From assembly GCF_023898315.1 (NCBI RefSeq), contig NC_064622.1, forward strand, positions 352,389,234 to 352,453,233: a DNA stretch of 64,000 nucleotides, given 5' to 3'. This DNA is from Schistocerca nitens (taxonomy: Eukaryota > Arthropoda > Insecta > Orthoptera > Acrididae). Position 1 is the stretch's first letter. Every line of letters begins with the position of its first letter. Of this stretch, positions 36,526 to 48,300 are shown one piece after another. The notes beneath the pieces were generated by a model. That model had not been told where the DNA came from. It worked only from the letters and a program-made list of their open reading frames with translations, and did not search any database. The translations under genes were made by a program, and so were the position numbers.

Positions 36526-36937
36526 TATTTTTATTTTGTGTTTACTGTATGTTGTATTTTTCGGCCAAGAGGGCGATCATTTTGAACTGTTGGTGTTCTT
36601 TTTGTTGCCTCCAGTTTTAAGTGTTACTGCGTCAGCATTAATCTCAAAATGTTTCATTACTGTGCTGAAGATATTTTAATTCATTTGCTGTTTCGTTCTA
36701 ATATCCGTACTTCACGAAATGTATCGGATCCAAATATTTCATTCAGTTCATCAAATTCCTATTTTGTTAATTCTCAAAGAAGATTTTTTGATTGAATAAA
36801 ATTTGTCAAAATAAGCCCACGCCTGCACAGCCCTAGCCCGAACACCACTCTACCCAAATTCTACGCTATACAATCAGACAACAAAACACACAAACGACGC
36901 TCAAACAGGAATAAAAACATATGTACAGAACGTACAC
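36526..36937. other. Non-coding stretch
   Basis: T-rich then A-rich sequence, nothing recognised. Confidence 0.4.
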
Positions 36938-36950
36938 CGACACCACTGAA

Positions 36951-37150
36951 TCAAAATGGTTCAAATGGCTCTGAGCACTATGGGACTCAACTGCTGTGGT
37001 CATTAGTCCCCTAGAACTTAGAACTACTTAAACCTAAATAACCTAAGGACATCACAAACATCCATGCCCGAGGCAGGATTCGAACCTGCGACCGTAGTAG
37101 TCGTACGGTTCCGGACTGCGCGCCTAGAACCGCGAGACCACCGCGGCCGG
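36951..37150 (-). mobile_element. Common SINE, full length
   Basis: Minus-strand copy with head GGCCGCGGTGGTCTCGCGG and the standard body; 13-bp duplication CGACACCACTGAA at 36938-36950 and 37151-37163. Confidence 0.93.
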
Positions 37151-37163
37151 CGACACCACTGAA

Positions 37164-37594
37164 GTAAAACTGTTTTAAACTTAAAAGCTCGTTAAGTAAT
37201 GTCTTCAGACTACCTTCCCAAAGACACGCTGTTAAATTATAAAAATGAGTAAATGCAATACATGTACAAATTCACTTTCATAATCAATCTAATTTTACGT
37301 GAGCAATCAAAACAAACACGATCTCGCAGTTTTTAGATCTAAAATAGAAAAACAAACAATGAACATTATGTAATCCATCTATAAAAATAAAACAACATCT
37401 ACAGTGGATAACCAATAGGTGTCGAAATATGTCTGGGTAAAGTAGAAAAGTGAAACATTGGCTTTTGCAGAAATCGGAGATTAAACACTGAGATAAAACA
37501 TTCTCAGATATCAAAACGAATCTGAACGGAAAAAAACACCTTCATAGACATGAAGACATATGATTTTCGATCAGCTTTCGATAGGCTGATTATA
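37164..37594. other. Non-coding stretch
   Basis: A-rich on the plus strand; no gene or repeat end recognised. Confidence 0.4.
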
Positions 37595-38312
37595 CACTGA
37601 AGCGCCAAAGAATCTGGTATAGGCACGCGCATTCAAATACAGAAATACGTAAACAGTCAGAATATGGCAAGGCCTATACAAGACAACATGTGTCTGGCGC
37701 AATTGTTAGATCGGTTAGTGCTAATACAATGGCAGGTTATCAAGATTTGAGTTTGCCACGTGGAGTGCCGACGCGGTTTAAGGCGCCATGCCACGGATTG
37801 CACGGCCCCTCCCCGGAGGTTCGAGTCCTCCCTCGGGCATGGGTCTGTGTAGTGTTCTTAGCATAAGTTAGTTTGTGTGTAAGACTAGGGAGCATAAGAT
37901 AGTTTGTGTGTAAGTCTAGGGACCGACGACCTCAGCAGTTTGGTCCCTTAGGAATTCACACACATTTGAACGTTTGAATATGATTTGAGTTTGAACGTGA
38001 TGTTATAGCCGGCGCACGAGTGATCGGACGCAGCATGTCCAACGTAGCGATGAGGTGTGGATTGTCCAGTACGACCGTTTCACGAGCGTACCGTGAATAT
38101 CAGGAATCTGGTAAAACATCAAAGAAATCTCCACCCCCTTGTAATCTTATGGATTTATGGACAGCCCTGCAGGATTTATGGTGTCAATTCCCTCCAACAC
38201 TTCTTCAGACATTAGTCGAGTCCATGCCACGTCATGTTGCGGCACTTCTGCGTGCTCGCGAGGGTCCTGCGCGATGTTAGACAGGTGTACCAGTTTCTTT
38301 GGCTCTTCTGTG
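37595..38312 (+). mobile_element. Internally deleted Tc1-like transposon with SINE
   Basis: Terminal repeats CACTGAAGCGCCAAAGAA and the complement of TTCTTTGGCTCTTCTGTG, flanked by TA (37593-37594, 38313-38314). The transposase start MAGYQDLS (37730) is cut by a SINE at 37756-37981, resumes as FERDVIAGARVIG, and jumps near 38120 from the first HTH (YREYQESGKTS) to the C-terminus (SPPPCNLMDLWTALQD). The whole catalytic core is deleted. Confidence 0.88.
37756..37981 (+). mobile_element. tRNA-derived SINE (third head type)
   Basis: Head CACGTGGAGTGCCGACGCGG, B box GGTTCGAGTCCTCCC, body with a 30-nt internal repeat (AGTTTGTGTGTAAG twice) and a tail ACACACATTTGAACG. Duplication GATTTGAGTTTG at 37744-37755 and 37982-37993. 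Confidence 0.9.
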
Positions 38313-39042
38313 TATACCATACGTACGAAAGGGATCAGAAGGCTAACAAATATATTTTGAAGCAGTATTTTTACAGCAGCTACTAGTCACTCCGAAATCA
38401 GTGGTAACCGCATAAATTAATCACAGATCACTCGGTCTCGCGGAAACACAGTCCCGAGGTCTGAGTGAGAAACAATTGAAACCAAGATAATTCTCAGAAT
38501 GCAGTGCTATTATCTTAGTCGAGAGAAACGTACTTACAAAGTTAGAGAACAAGATGACTGGATAGATGCTACAACGGCGCTTTGTGCATCAAAAGTTGGG
38601 AGAGGTCACTGGATAGGAAGCATTTATAAGAAGAAAGTTGAACATTCAGCAGAAAAACTAAAACAATAATTTACCAACAGCCGTATGTATTGTAGAAATT
38701 TCTTTTATGAACTTCTTATGTGCTACCAGTTTCGGTATAACATTGATTTAGTTATTAAGGTTACCGATATTCAGAGCAGGCGAGGGTTTACTACCGCTGC
38801 TTGTTCTCACTTGTCACTTAGTCTCCCACTTCATCTCCTTACTCAATGTCTCTGTGCTTGATGCACGAGAACTAACTTTCATAAACAACAGTCTTCTATT
38901 CGAAAACCGTCGTTAATCACCGTTGTTAATCCTATCTATTTCCACCACTCACGTCAAACATCTTCAGTTCTTATCGAGCTGTGTTATTTATCATATAGCT
39001 TGAACTTTTATCAGTTTACTTCCACTGAGACATTTCGCTTTT
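38313..39042. other. Non-coding stretch
   Basis: No gene or clear repeat. The right part may hold more of the decayed RTE described next. Confidence 0.35.
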
Positions 39043-40435
39043 ACTCTTGCCATTTGAGCTCTTAATATTCAGACACCGATTTCTCTTTTATCCACCGTCA
39101 ACTTCTACTTTCTGTCTTTTGACATTATCTTCCACCTTCCTCATTTGCTGTAGTTTCATATTTAAATTTTCTCTTTTCATAAATTACATTCTGTATCTCC
39201 TATGTTAACCAAGGATTTATAACAGCGTTTGTCTTTTGCCTCCTTTTTCCCCTTCTGCTTCAATTATTTCATCTCTCAAACCTACTTTTCTATTGTACTC
39301 CTGTCATCCGTTTCAGTCAATCATTGTCTAATGTTCCATTTAAAACTGTCAACAACTTCATGTTCTTTCAATTTATCACATCCTACCTTGTTAATTTCCT
39401 ACTTACCTCCATTTTCCTCATTTTTAATCTACAAGTTATAACCAATAAATTACGATCAGAATCCACTTCTGCTCCTGCATTTATTTTTCTGTTTAAAATC
39501 TAGTTTTGAAATCTCTGTCTTACTGTTATGTAGACCATCTGAAACTTTCTGATATCTCCAGCTCGAACTGCTGCATACTGCCTTCATTCATGAGTCTTAA
39601 ACAAACTGGTAGCAATGATTAAACAAAGCTATACCACGAAACTACCCCTTTCATCTTCTTCCCTGAGCCCATGGTGTCCCAATATATTTCTATCTCTTCC
39701 TTTTCCTACAAATGAATTCCGATCCCTCACTATGATTCAAGTTTTATCTCCCTTAAATATCTAAATAATTTTGTTTTATGTCATCAAATATGCCCTGCAA
39801 ACCTACTAGGCACATAAACTTGTATTACCGTGGGGTGTATTGACTTCGTGTCCATTTTGACTTAAACAGTGTCTTCAATATGCTGTTCATAATATCCCTT
39901 ATCTTGTATTTCTCTTCTTATTTGTTATTACAGCAAGTCTTACATTACACTTGTTGGATATTGTATTTATAAGCCTGTGTTCATTGATCCGAAGTCCTTA
40001 TTCTCCCGCCTCACTAATTCCCATTATATCCAACTTATCCATTTCCCTTTCTAAATTCTTTAGCATATCTAACACATTTAACGGTCTAACATTACATGCT
40101 CCGACCCGCAAATGCTAGTTTCGTTGTCCCTCATAATTTCTTTCAGAACAGTCGCCAAGAAGATGACATAATCATTAAGCAGCACTGTAGAGAGCCAAGC
40201 CGTCAGGTACAATTAATACCCTATGTGGTTTTTGTTTGTTTTCTGATACTCATTCCCACTACATAAAGCCTGTGTAAGATAGTATTACAAGGTCTGATCA
40301 GTACATCATCCAGCATGTAGTTGCTGTAACTACTTAAAAGGCTACGGCCCATCTTCAGGAATCACAGGTTAGTCTGGTCTTCCCACAGAGTCCCGCTGTT
40401 GTGGTTGGAGTTCTGATATGGATGGCATTCAGGTC
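39043..40435 (-). mobile_element. Old RTE LINE copy, 5' half
   Basis: Aligns by eye with the complement of the RTE at 15780-19034 from its linker (TTGAGCTCTTAATATTCA) through the endonuclease region to the 5' UTR (CTTCAGGAATCACAGGTTAG). There are many small indels and no long frame, so it is much older than the copy at 15.8 kb. The 3' half with RT is missing. Confidence 0.75.
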
Positions 40436-40499
40436 GTCGCTCCATAGCAAAGACTATTGTTCAAATATTTTAGAGAGGACAATCCTATAACAGAGTTCC

Positions 40500-41430
40500 T
40501 GGCATTCTCACGTTTTTTTTCTGTTCTGTTGATCGAATGCACACACTTATCTTAGAAGAGTTCTTTCATAGCGGGTTCGATTTATAGTACCTTGATAATT
40601 TTGTTTTGGCATTTGTCAGATCTCCCTGCACTGCAACAAAGTTTTTGCTACGAACAGCAAGGGCTGTATCATCAGCACAGAGAAAATTTAATTTATTCGA
40701 AGTCAGCGGTTGATTCTTGTGCTACATGTTGAAGAGCGATGGAGGTAGTCCACTTCCTTATGTAGGCTATTTTTCTGTGCTCTCCAGTCAGTACTATGTC
40801 TTTGGAAGTCAACGAAAAACAATCACCGTCGCGGAAATAAGGTTCTAAACTCGGTGAAATGTAGTACATGGGAAGGTTGTAGAATTTATGTAGCAGCCAG
40901 TGACTGAAAATGTCATATGCTGTTGTCAGATCCGCGAAAGCCACTAGTAACATAAAGAGTTTCAAACTCATACTTTACTAAGATTTAAGAGCTGCCATGT
41001 GCAGCTTCGCCCAAGTTGAAACGCTGCAAACAGAAGACCGATAATACACACAAATCTGTTCAAAAACACTCGTTCTAGCTGTTTGTAAAGGCGGCTGAAA
41101 ATGCTAACTTGTCTATAGTGCTTGGATATCGTTTGTTCCCTCGCTTGGTTTAAGATGAACTACACTGTGATCTTTCGTCATACCTGTTGTATCTGGCATC
41201 TGCTGTTGCAAGTGTTGAGGACCTGTAGGGTCCATTATTTTGTTGCAGGTATTAATTTGTTCTAATGGGATGACGTCTAAGCCGGCAACTCTAGCGCTTT
41301 TCTTTTTCTTGACAGCCACTTTGAGTTCTAGTATCTGAAATAGGCTAGTAAGAGCGTCACATTCCTTTACACCTACATAGTGTTTTTCATGCACTTCGGC
41401 TTCGTGTCTGACTTCTCCGTTCATGAGTTA
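40500..41430 (-). pseudogene. Jockey/I-like LINE reverse-transcriptase relic
   Basis: Minus-strand translation, in pieces: AGLDVIPLEQI (41280 region), FQLGRSCT near 41005, LLVAFADLTTAYDIFSHWLL (40940 region; RT motif with the catalytic Asp), and LCADDTALAV near 40675 (A-D-D motif). This order and motif set fit jockey-type RTs. Several stops and frameshifts. It ends shortly before the sulfatase gene's 3' end. Confidence 0.65.
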
Positions 41431-41812
41431 CCTGGTCTATAGTGTTACTGTAATGTGCAGTAACCTTAATTGTGTCGTTATTGAGATGTTTGCATAATTT
41501 CCAGACTTTGTTGCTATTTCTACTTAGACCCGGTTCTTCAACAGTTTCTATCCCAGCTTCCCTTTGAATGCTGTCACTGACATGAGGAGTTTATGACCAG
41601 TCTGTACTGCTATTTGTAAAGACTTGAACACTGGCTAAAGCTTCCTTTTCAGGACCACAGCTGATCATCAGGTTGGTGAAGGAATATTGGTATTTCAACA
41701 ACTTTATTAAGGTATAAACACAGGGGTAGTGGTTGTAGGTCTTGTACTGGAATTGGTATTAAGCTACACATAATGTTGAGGAAAATTCAAGAACTACGAT
41801 ATGTGAGAGCCA

Positions 41813-41818
41813 TTTATT
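41813..41818 (-). promoter_or_regulatory. Polyadenylation signal AATAAA
   Basis: The minus strand reads AATAAA 63 nt after the sulfatase stop codon, the first canonical signal downstream. It predicts a short 3' UTR with cleavage near 41785-41800. Direct sequence observation; use is inferred. Confidence 0.65.
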
Positions 41819-41880
41819 GCTCTTTACATAGCTACATCACACTATTGAGGCAAAGTGAGGGCTGAAAGAGAGAGCGGCCA

Positions 41881-42359
41881 CTACATGACGACGTTGCACA
41901 TGGGGTCTGCGTTGTCGGCGATGCAGTCGACCCAGGGCACCCAGGTGTTGTTCCAGCGCTTGGGGTCGGCCAGGTCGGTCTGCGTGACGTTGGCCCCCGG
42001 CTGCGGCATCAGCGGCTGCGACAGCATCTCCAGCCGCTCCAGCAGTGTGTCCACAAGGCCCTCCGGCATGTCAGCAGGTGCACCGTCGCCGGCCTCGCAC
42101 GGGTCTTGCCTGATGTTGAAGACGCACCAGCCGCTGCTGCTCGTGATGTTGCACAGTCCGTGGGCGGGCCGCTCCGGGCAGGACACGGTCGCCTCAGCGC
42201 GCAGCCGCAGCACGTCCTCCGCCTCCGGGGACGCCCCGACCACACTGGAGAGCGCCTGCCCCACTGGACTGGCCAGCACCTCCTCCGGGTCGTAGGCTGG
42301 CGTGAACAGCGGGTCCTCAGCGCCGCTCGCCCCGGCGTAATAGTCGTTGTTCTGCACAC
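41881..42359 (-). CDS. ARSB-like: ARSB-like coding exon 8 (last)
   Basis: Residues 394-552 and the TAG at 41883-41881. It encodes the small C-terminal domain: a proline and acidic linker, then [20 protein letters not shown], the Cys-rich strand and DPCE turn seen in ARSB-type enzymes, and a Trp-rich end [16 protein letters not shown] sites occur in CNITS, GANVT and NNTW. Acceptor CGGCAG. Confidence 0.92.
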
Positions 42360-45300
42360 CTGCCGCACCAGCACACCGCTTACAGTTTCGATTCAAACAA
42401 CATTAAATTTACACTAAATGACCCAACTTCATAGAAACTCCTATTCTTCATACTCTCCCATTCCTCCCACACCTGCCACTCTTTTTCTCACTTCATCAGA
42501 AGGCGCAGTGTGCATTAAATTATTTAGATAAATGTAGCCACCCTTCTTTGGCCACTTGTTAGGGCTGACAGCTGGTGTTGTACCCATCTCACGGAAACCA
42601 CTACACGATGTGCGAACACCATATGAGTAACCACTTTCAATATTGCACACTTTCCACCTTTAGTACCGTCGACACTGGTTTCCATAGCACAATGCCAGTG
42701 GCAACAAAGTAAGAAATGTGCCCCTGCTCTTCAACAATCGAGTATCCATTATTAAATCTTACTGTGCCCTGTCGATCCCCAGGTTTTTTGGTATATGCTT
42801 CCTTATCCTTCGTGGCCAAAATCTGTTCACAAAATTTTACCATCATATAAATACGTGACAGAATCCTTCCACCTAAATATCTCATCAACTTACTCATTTA
42901 TCACTGAATAGCCTTAAGACAGCAAATATTTACAAAATTTTTTTCGATCTACGAAATACGATTTCACTGAATATTAATAAAGAATAATATTTATAATACA
43001 CACGTCAGACTTATACAGGCTGTCGTGGGCGTAAGTGCAGATACTTCCGTTGGTGACTGAGGATTCTGTACTGAACAGCATTACATCAGTATGTACGTCA
43101 TTTGCACACTAACGATTGTCCGCAGCTCGTGGTCGTGCGGTAGCGTTCCCGCTTCCCACGCCCGGGTTCCCGGGTTCGATTCCCGGCGGGGTCAGCGATT
43201 TTCTCTGCCTCGTGATGACTGGGTGTTGTGTGATGTCCTTAGGTTAGTTAGGTTTAAGTAGTTCTAAGTTCTAGGGGACTGATGACCATAGATGTTAATT
43301 CCCATAGTGCTCAGAGCCATTTGAACTATTTGAACCCACTAACAATTATAGCTATCACAAGTCGCATCTCTAAGTGGTGGATTGTACCTGCCAGAACATG
43401 TGGCAAGAGTAATCCCTTAATGCTAATTTTCCCCTGGACATCAAGTCAGGTATTGAAGCATGAACACGTGGACACAAAACGTTAAGTCTATACCGACAGC
43501 TGTGGTCCACTTAATGACGCAGTTACAACTATGCAGAAAACATCAGGTAGTAAATTATGTGTGGCGTTTGCGGGAATCCTGTTAGATGCAGAGAAAAAAC
43601 AACCTATACACTGATGTGTTTACACATTTAATGTACCACATATAAAGCTATCTGCAGTTGTACTCGTTACACCCTCTATACATGAACTCTATGCTCATCG
43701 TAGCCACAAAGTCTGTCACGTATCATTTAATTGTGCACTGTTCGCTGTGCCATTCCACAACTGCAACTGTTGTGGGATGTTAACTGACCCAGTAGCAGAA
43801 CGTCTGATGTATTTGATAGGTTCCAGACAACGCCAGCTACTCACCTTTGACGAGCTTCCAGTCGCCGACGCGGACGGCGCCGTTCTCGGCCACCTCGTCG
43901 TAGTTGAGGAGTATCTCCGTGCGCTGGCTGGGCTCTCCAGAGACCAGCCGCGGCCACATGTTCACGCCGTCCAGGTCGTCCGGCAGGTCGGATGCATTAC
44001 CTCCTGTGAAAACATTAAGAAAAATTGCGTTTAACGAATTACCACTTTTAATACACAATGGACTGTTTGATATGATACATCATGTTTTGACATGAAGGAC
44101 TTTTGTTTCTAATCGCAAAAATCACAATAGACATCCTTTGTACAAGAGAGTAATGAATGTGCTCGAAAATATCCATTTTATTGCCCCAGGACGATAAGCA
44201 GGTGTTGGCCACAGGAAAGATGCACGGAGTTAGTTTTTTTCAAAATGAACGCGAAGTTCGTACTTGTGCTCTGCAGAATAACGCTGCAATACAAATATTG
44301 TAAAATTAAATGCAATCGTCACAGTGCTACGTTTCAGAAGTTAATTAAGCCTACTGCAAAACTGAACTGCTACACTCCTTGACGGAAAGTAAAAATTTCA
44401 ATAGGGACATTTTTTTAAATGGCGTGAAATATGACCCACAGTCTAATCGCGGTGCACAGCTGTGCCAACTAAATGGCGTGACGGTAAAGAGGGGAGGAGG
44501 AAACAAACCAAAACTTCATGGGCAGAGAGGATATGTGATGTTATTTCAGCGATTACAAAATCGAATCAAATACACTAACAACTTGGTATCTCAGCCCACC
44601 TCTATGTGTGATGATGCAACCTCCCCCCTCCACCACTGGTCGGTCTGTATGTAGTTGGGAAGCCTGTTATGAAGCTGTTGTATCCACTAATGAGGCAAGA
44701 TATCCCACAACTGAATACCTATTCCTGATATCCTGAATACTGGCACTTACGAGTTGACGTCTTCAGTGGTAGAATGCAAGTTCTGTTGGTGGCAGGTCTG
44801 GGGATCTTGCTGGCCATTTGAGTACCTCAACACACGCAACAGACAAGTGCTGTGTGTGGACGAGCATTGACCTGCTGAAAAGTGACACTACCATTCTGTC
44901 GCATAAGATGTAACATATAAGTATGCAGAATGTCCATGACATACTGTTGCACCCTCTTGACTACCAGCTGCGACTGAAGTCATACCCAAAGGCCCCCACA
45001 CCGTGACTCCATAAGTAAAACAGCTGGGCCCCTCCAAAACATTGGAAGAATGTTCCTCTACCCAGGTCGCCACCATATTCACCAACGATGGTCATCGAGG
45101 GTAGTGCAGCACCGCGATTCGTTACTGAACATAATTCAACGCCATTAATTAGCAGTCCATGCTTCCTAGTCACCGCACCACTCCATATGCACCCATCTGT
45201 ATCGTACTGTTAACAGCAGGCCATGCATAGGATTGTAATTCCCTAGTATGGCTCAAATGAATGCCACAGTAAGACACGGTATGTTGTACAGTGTTAATTC

Positions 45301-48300
45301 CAGAATGAGATTTTCACTCTGCAGCGGAGTGTGCGTTGATATGAAACTTCCTGGCAGATTAAAACTGTGTGCCCGACCGAGACTCGAACTCGGGACCTTT
45401 GCCTTTCGCGGGCAACTGCTCTACCATCTGAGCTACCGAAGCACGACTCCCGCCCGGTACTCACAGCTTTACTTCTGCCAGTACCTCGTCTCCTACCTTC
45501 CAAACTTTACAGAAGCTCTCCTGCGAACCTTGCAGAACTAGCACTCCTGAAAGAAAGGATATTGCGGAGACATGGCTTAGCCACAGCCTGGGGGATGTTT
45601 CCAGAATGAGATTTTCACTCTGCAGCGGAGTGTGCGCTGATATGAAACTTCCTGGCAGATTAAAACTGTGTGCCCGACCGAGACTCGAACTCGGGACCTT
45701 TGCCTTTCGCGGGCAAGTGCTCTACCATCTGAGCTACCGAAGCACGACTCCCGCCCGGTACTCACAGCTTTACTTCTGCCAGTACCTGTGGCTAAGCCAT
45801 GTTCATGTCCGTCATATACCTTACCACATACCTTACCACACCCGATGGCAACAAAATGCTAATGCACTCTGCTGAATGTTGTAACTGTCGCAGAGAACTG
45901 AAATTCTAATCAGTGATACCTGCTGATGGCGTGTGGCTGTAGAAACGTACATTCACCACAGATCATGTCTTCTTGGTACTTCACTCTTTTTTGTCAGGCA
46001 GTGAAGTTGTGTTACATGTATTTCAGGACATAGTGTTTGTGTGGAATGAGTGGCATTAGATGTGAGTACTACTGATGCGGGCACTGCCTATGACTGTTTC
46101 CCTGGCTACCAAATGAGCACCCTGCCCCCTCTTCCCTCTACCTCTCTCCCCTGGACGTACCTGCTGCGGCGTACAGCGTGGGCAGCCAGTCCGATATATG
46201 CATCAGCTCGTGGTCCACCCTGGACGTGTTTTGCAGGAGCGGGCTCCATACAGCAGCCACGCCGTGCACCGCACCCTCCCAGAGGCTGTTCTTTATCTGC
46301 AAGCAAATCAGCACGAAACGTCACAGCACTCCAGACATCATATATCATATTACATATTGTGAATGATTTACATTGTTTAACGGATTAGCTTCAATTTTTC
46401 GAGGCCCAACACATTGGCGAGGGAACTGATATGTAAATTTTTTGACCCTGTTGTGGCAAGTGTGGAGCTGTGCAGATGTAACTGGAAGCTGTACACCTCC
46501 TGCAATACCTCTATGCTACACATCTACAGCTATATACAAATCTATATTAGTACTGTGAAAGCCATCGCATATATGAGGTACACCAGCACAAAGGATACCC
46601 GTCCCCTTCAAAAGTTCAAAAGTTTTGACGAAGATCGACTGACTGTACACCCTTGCATATGTCGGATTTCTGTAGTCCCCTTATCGTGAACATAGCGTGA
46701 TTACCGCATTGTTGAAGGTGATACACGGTGCGTCTCAGAAGAAGTCTTCTAAAATATCTAACGCTGTGCTTTATGTGGTGCACGGCTTTAATCTAGCATC
46801 AGCCTTTGCAAACTTTAAAGTGTATTTGTGGCACTGTTGTATTGAAGTACGGGAAACAGATGCTTTCAGGTTTGTTAGTACACCATTGTCAGTGGTGGGA
46901 AGGAGACAGCACATATGTCACTCACTTCAGGACTGTCAGCCGTTTCAGTAGCTAAGTAAAAGTGGCCGATAGATCACATGTGTTCACGTATGGTAAACGT
47001 TTTTTTTCTAGATGCTGAGAATGTCATTGCAATGTGGTGGATGTTTATTTGGTATTTTAATCGCACAGCTACATCTAGCTATACAATACTATGAGGGGTA
47101 CCAAAACTTCAGAGGAACAGGAAACATTCTTAGTGGAATTGAAAGCTGCCATTAAGAAGAGGTGTGCTTGATTGCCCAGTACCAGTTGGCCCGAGTTATG
47201 ACGAACTTCTGAGAAAGAGTTACAATTGTAACAAGAAGATGGCTTCCACTTGATGTTAATCTTTCATTTTGTATAAATTTGTAATTTCTAAAAACCCAAT
47301 AACTATTATCCATTTGAAACCATCTTGCTAAGATGCGTCACCATGTATAATCGTCTCAAGAAATTCTCAGATGTTCTTTCACTCTGCTGTGGCTAATTTC
47401 TTAATTATCTTGGTAAACAATCCAGGCCAAAGAATTAAAAAATGGACAGGCAAAAAATATAAAAAGTTCTGTTTACATTACGTAAAGTATTCACGTATTC
47501 TTCCAGTGACTATACAACTTGCAGAAACAACGGCTCTCCTGTGGAAGTGACAAATCTAGGTTATTCTTACAACGGCTACTCACTGCAGCTTGTGATAAAG
47601 TACAGGGTAGTCAGAAAATCTGACACCTCACCCTGAAAGCGTTTCTCTATTGATTGGCTGTTATATGAGCCACAGTTCATATAAGGGGTAGCTGAGCCAA
47701 TTCGTAACCGACCGTTGTGGACATTCCAAGTGGAACCATCAGCAAGAAACGGAAGCAAAGAGTCCGAGAAGAATGTTCTTGATCTCCTGGAGGACACGCA
47801 AGAATGACACAGAAGTGTCAAGATATACGAGGAATACGTTTTTTCATGGTCCTATCGGTCGCAAAATTAAAACCACGGTGAAAATCCCACGAAGGTTTGC
47901 GCAGATGTGTCGTACAATGTTTCTAGTATGCTCGTCGATAGCGTCATGTCGTACTTGTCAGTTCTGAGTGCATAGTGAGCGCGTAAAAATACCTAGAACG
48001 ATGGTGTCACCCGCCAGGTGTGAAACGTATACTGTCATTCGACTGCTAAATACTGAGGGTTTCGCCTGATTGCATGCAGCCCAGATAACGTGACTGTCAT
48101 GCGTGACAGCAAAGTGTGGCAATGATGCCAAAACTTTGAAACGGGACGTACAAACTTCCATGATACATGCGGCCAAGGAAAGAAGCGAGTGTCAACCAAT
48201 GGTCTTGTCCAGCTAGGGATCAAATCGTGTATGAAGTTCAATTCTGAACAAGCGGAGAGGAATGTTGTCATGAGGCGTTGTCCTTCATGACAATGCCCGG

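Larger units (their letters stand above)
44004..46160 (-). other. Sulfatase intron 6
   Basis: 2157 bp. Holds a decayed Tc1-like element in which a tandem tRNA-like repeat pair is inserted. Confidence 0.85.

Noticed and set aside
42009-42417. Arg- and Cys-rich frames over sulfatase exon 8
   Set aside because: Shadow frames of GC-rich coding sequence; the sulfatase frame has family matches and correct splice phase.
43118-43195. Possible tRNA gene
   Set aside because: It has a good B box but is the head of a SINE with target duplications, and the anticodon arm does not fold well.
45360-45445. Possible tRNA gene on the minus strand
   Set aside because: A and B boxes are good, but the anticodon loop lacks the usual T33 and it is part of a tandem repeat.
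46106-46348. 80-codon frame over exon 6
   Set aside because: Wrong frame: splicing in phase gives the sulfatase block IKNSLWEG instead.
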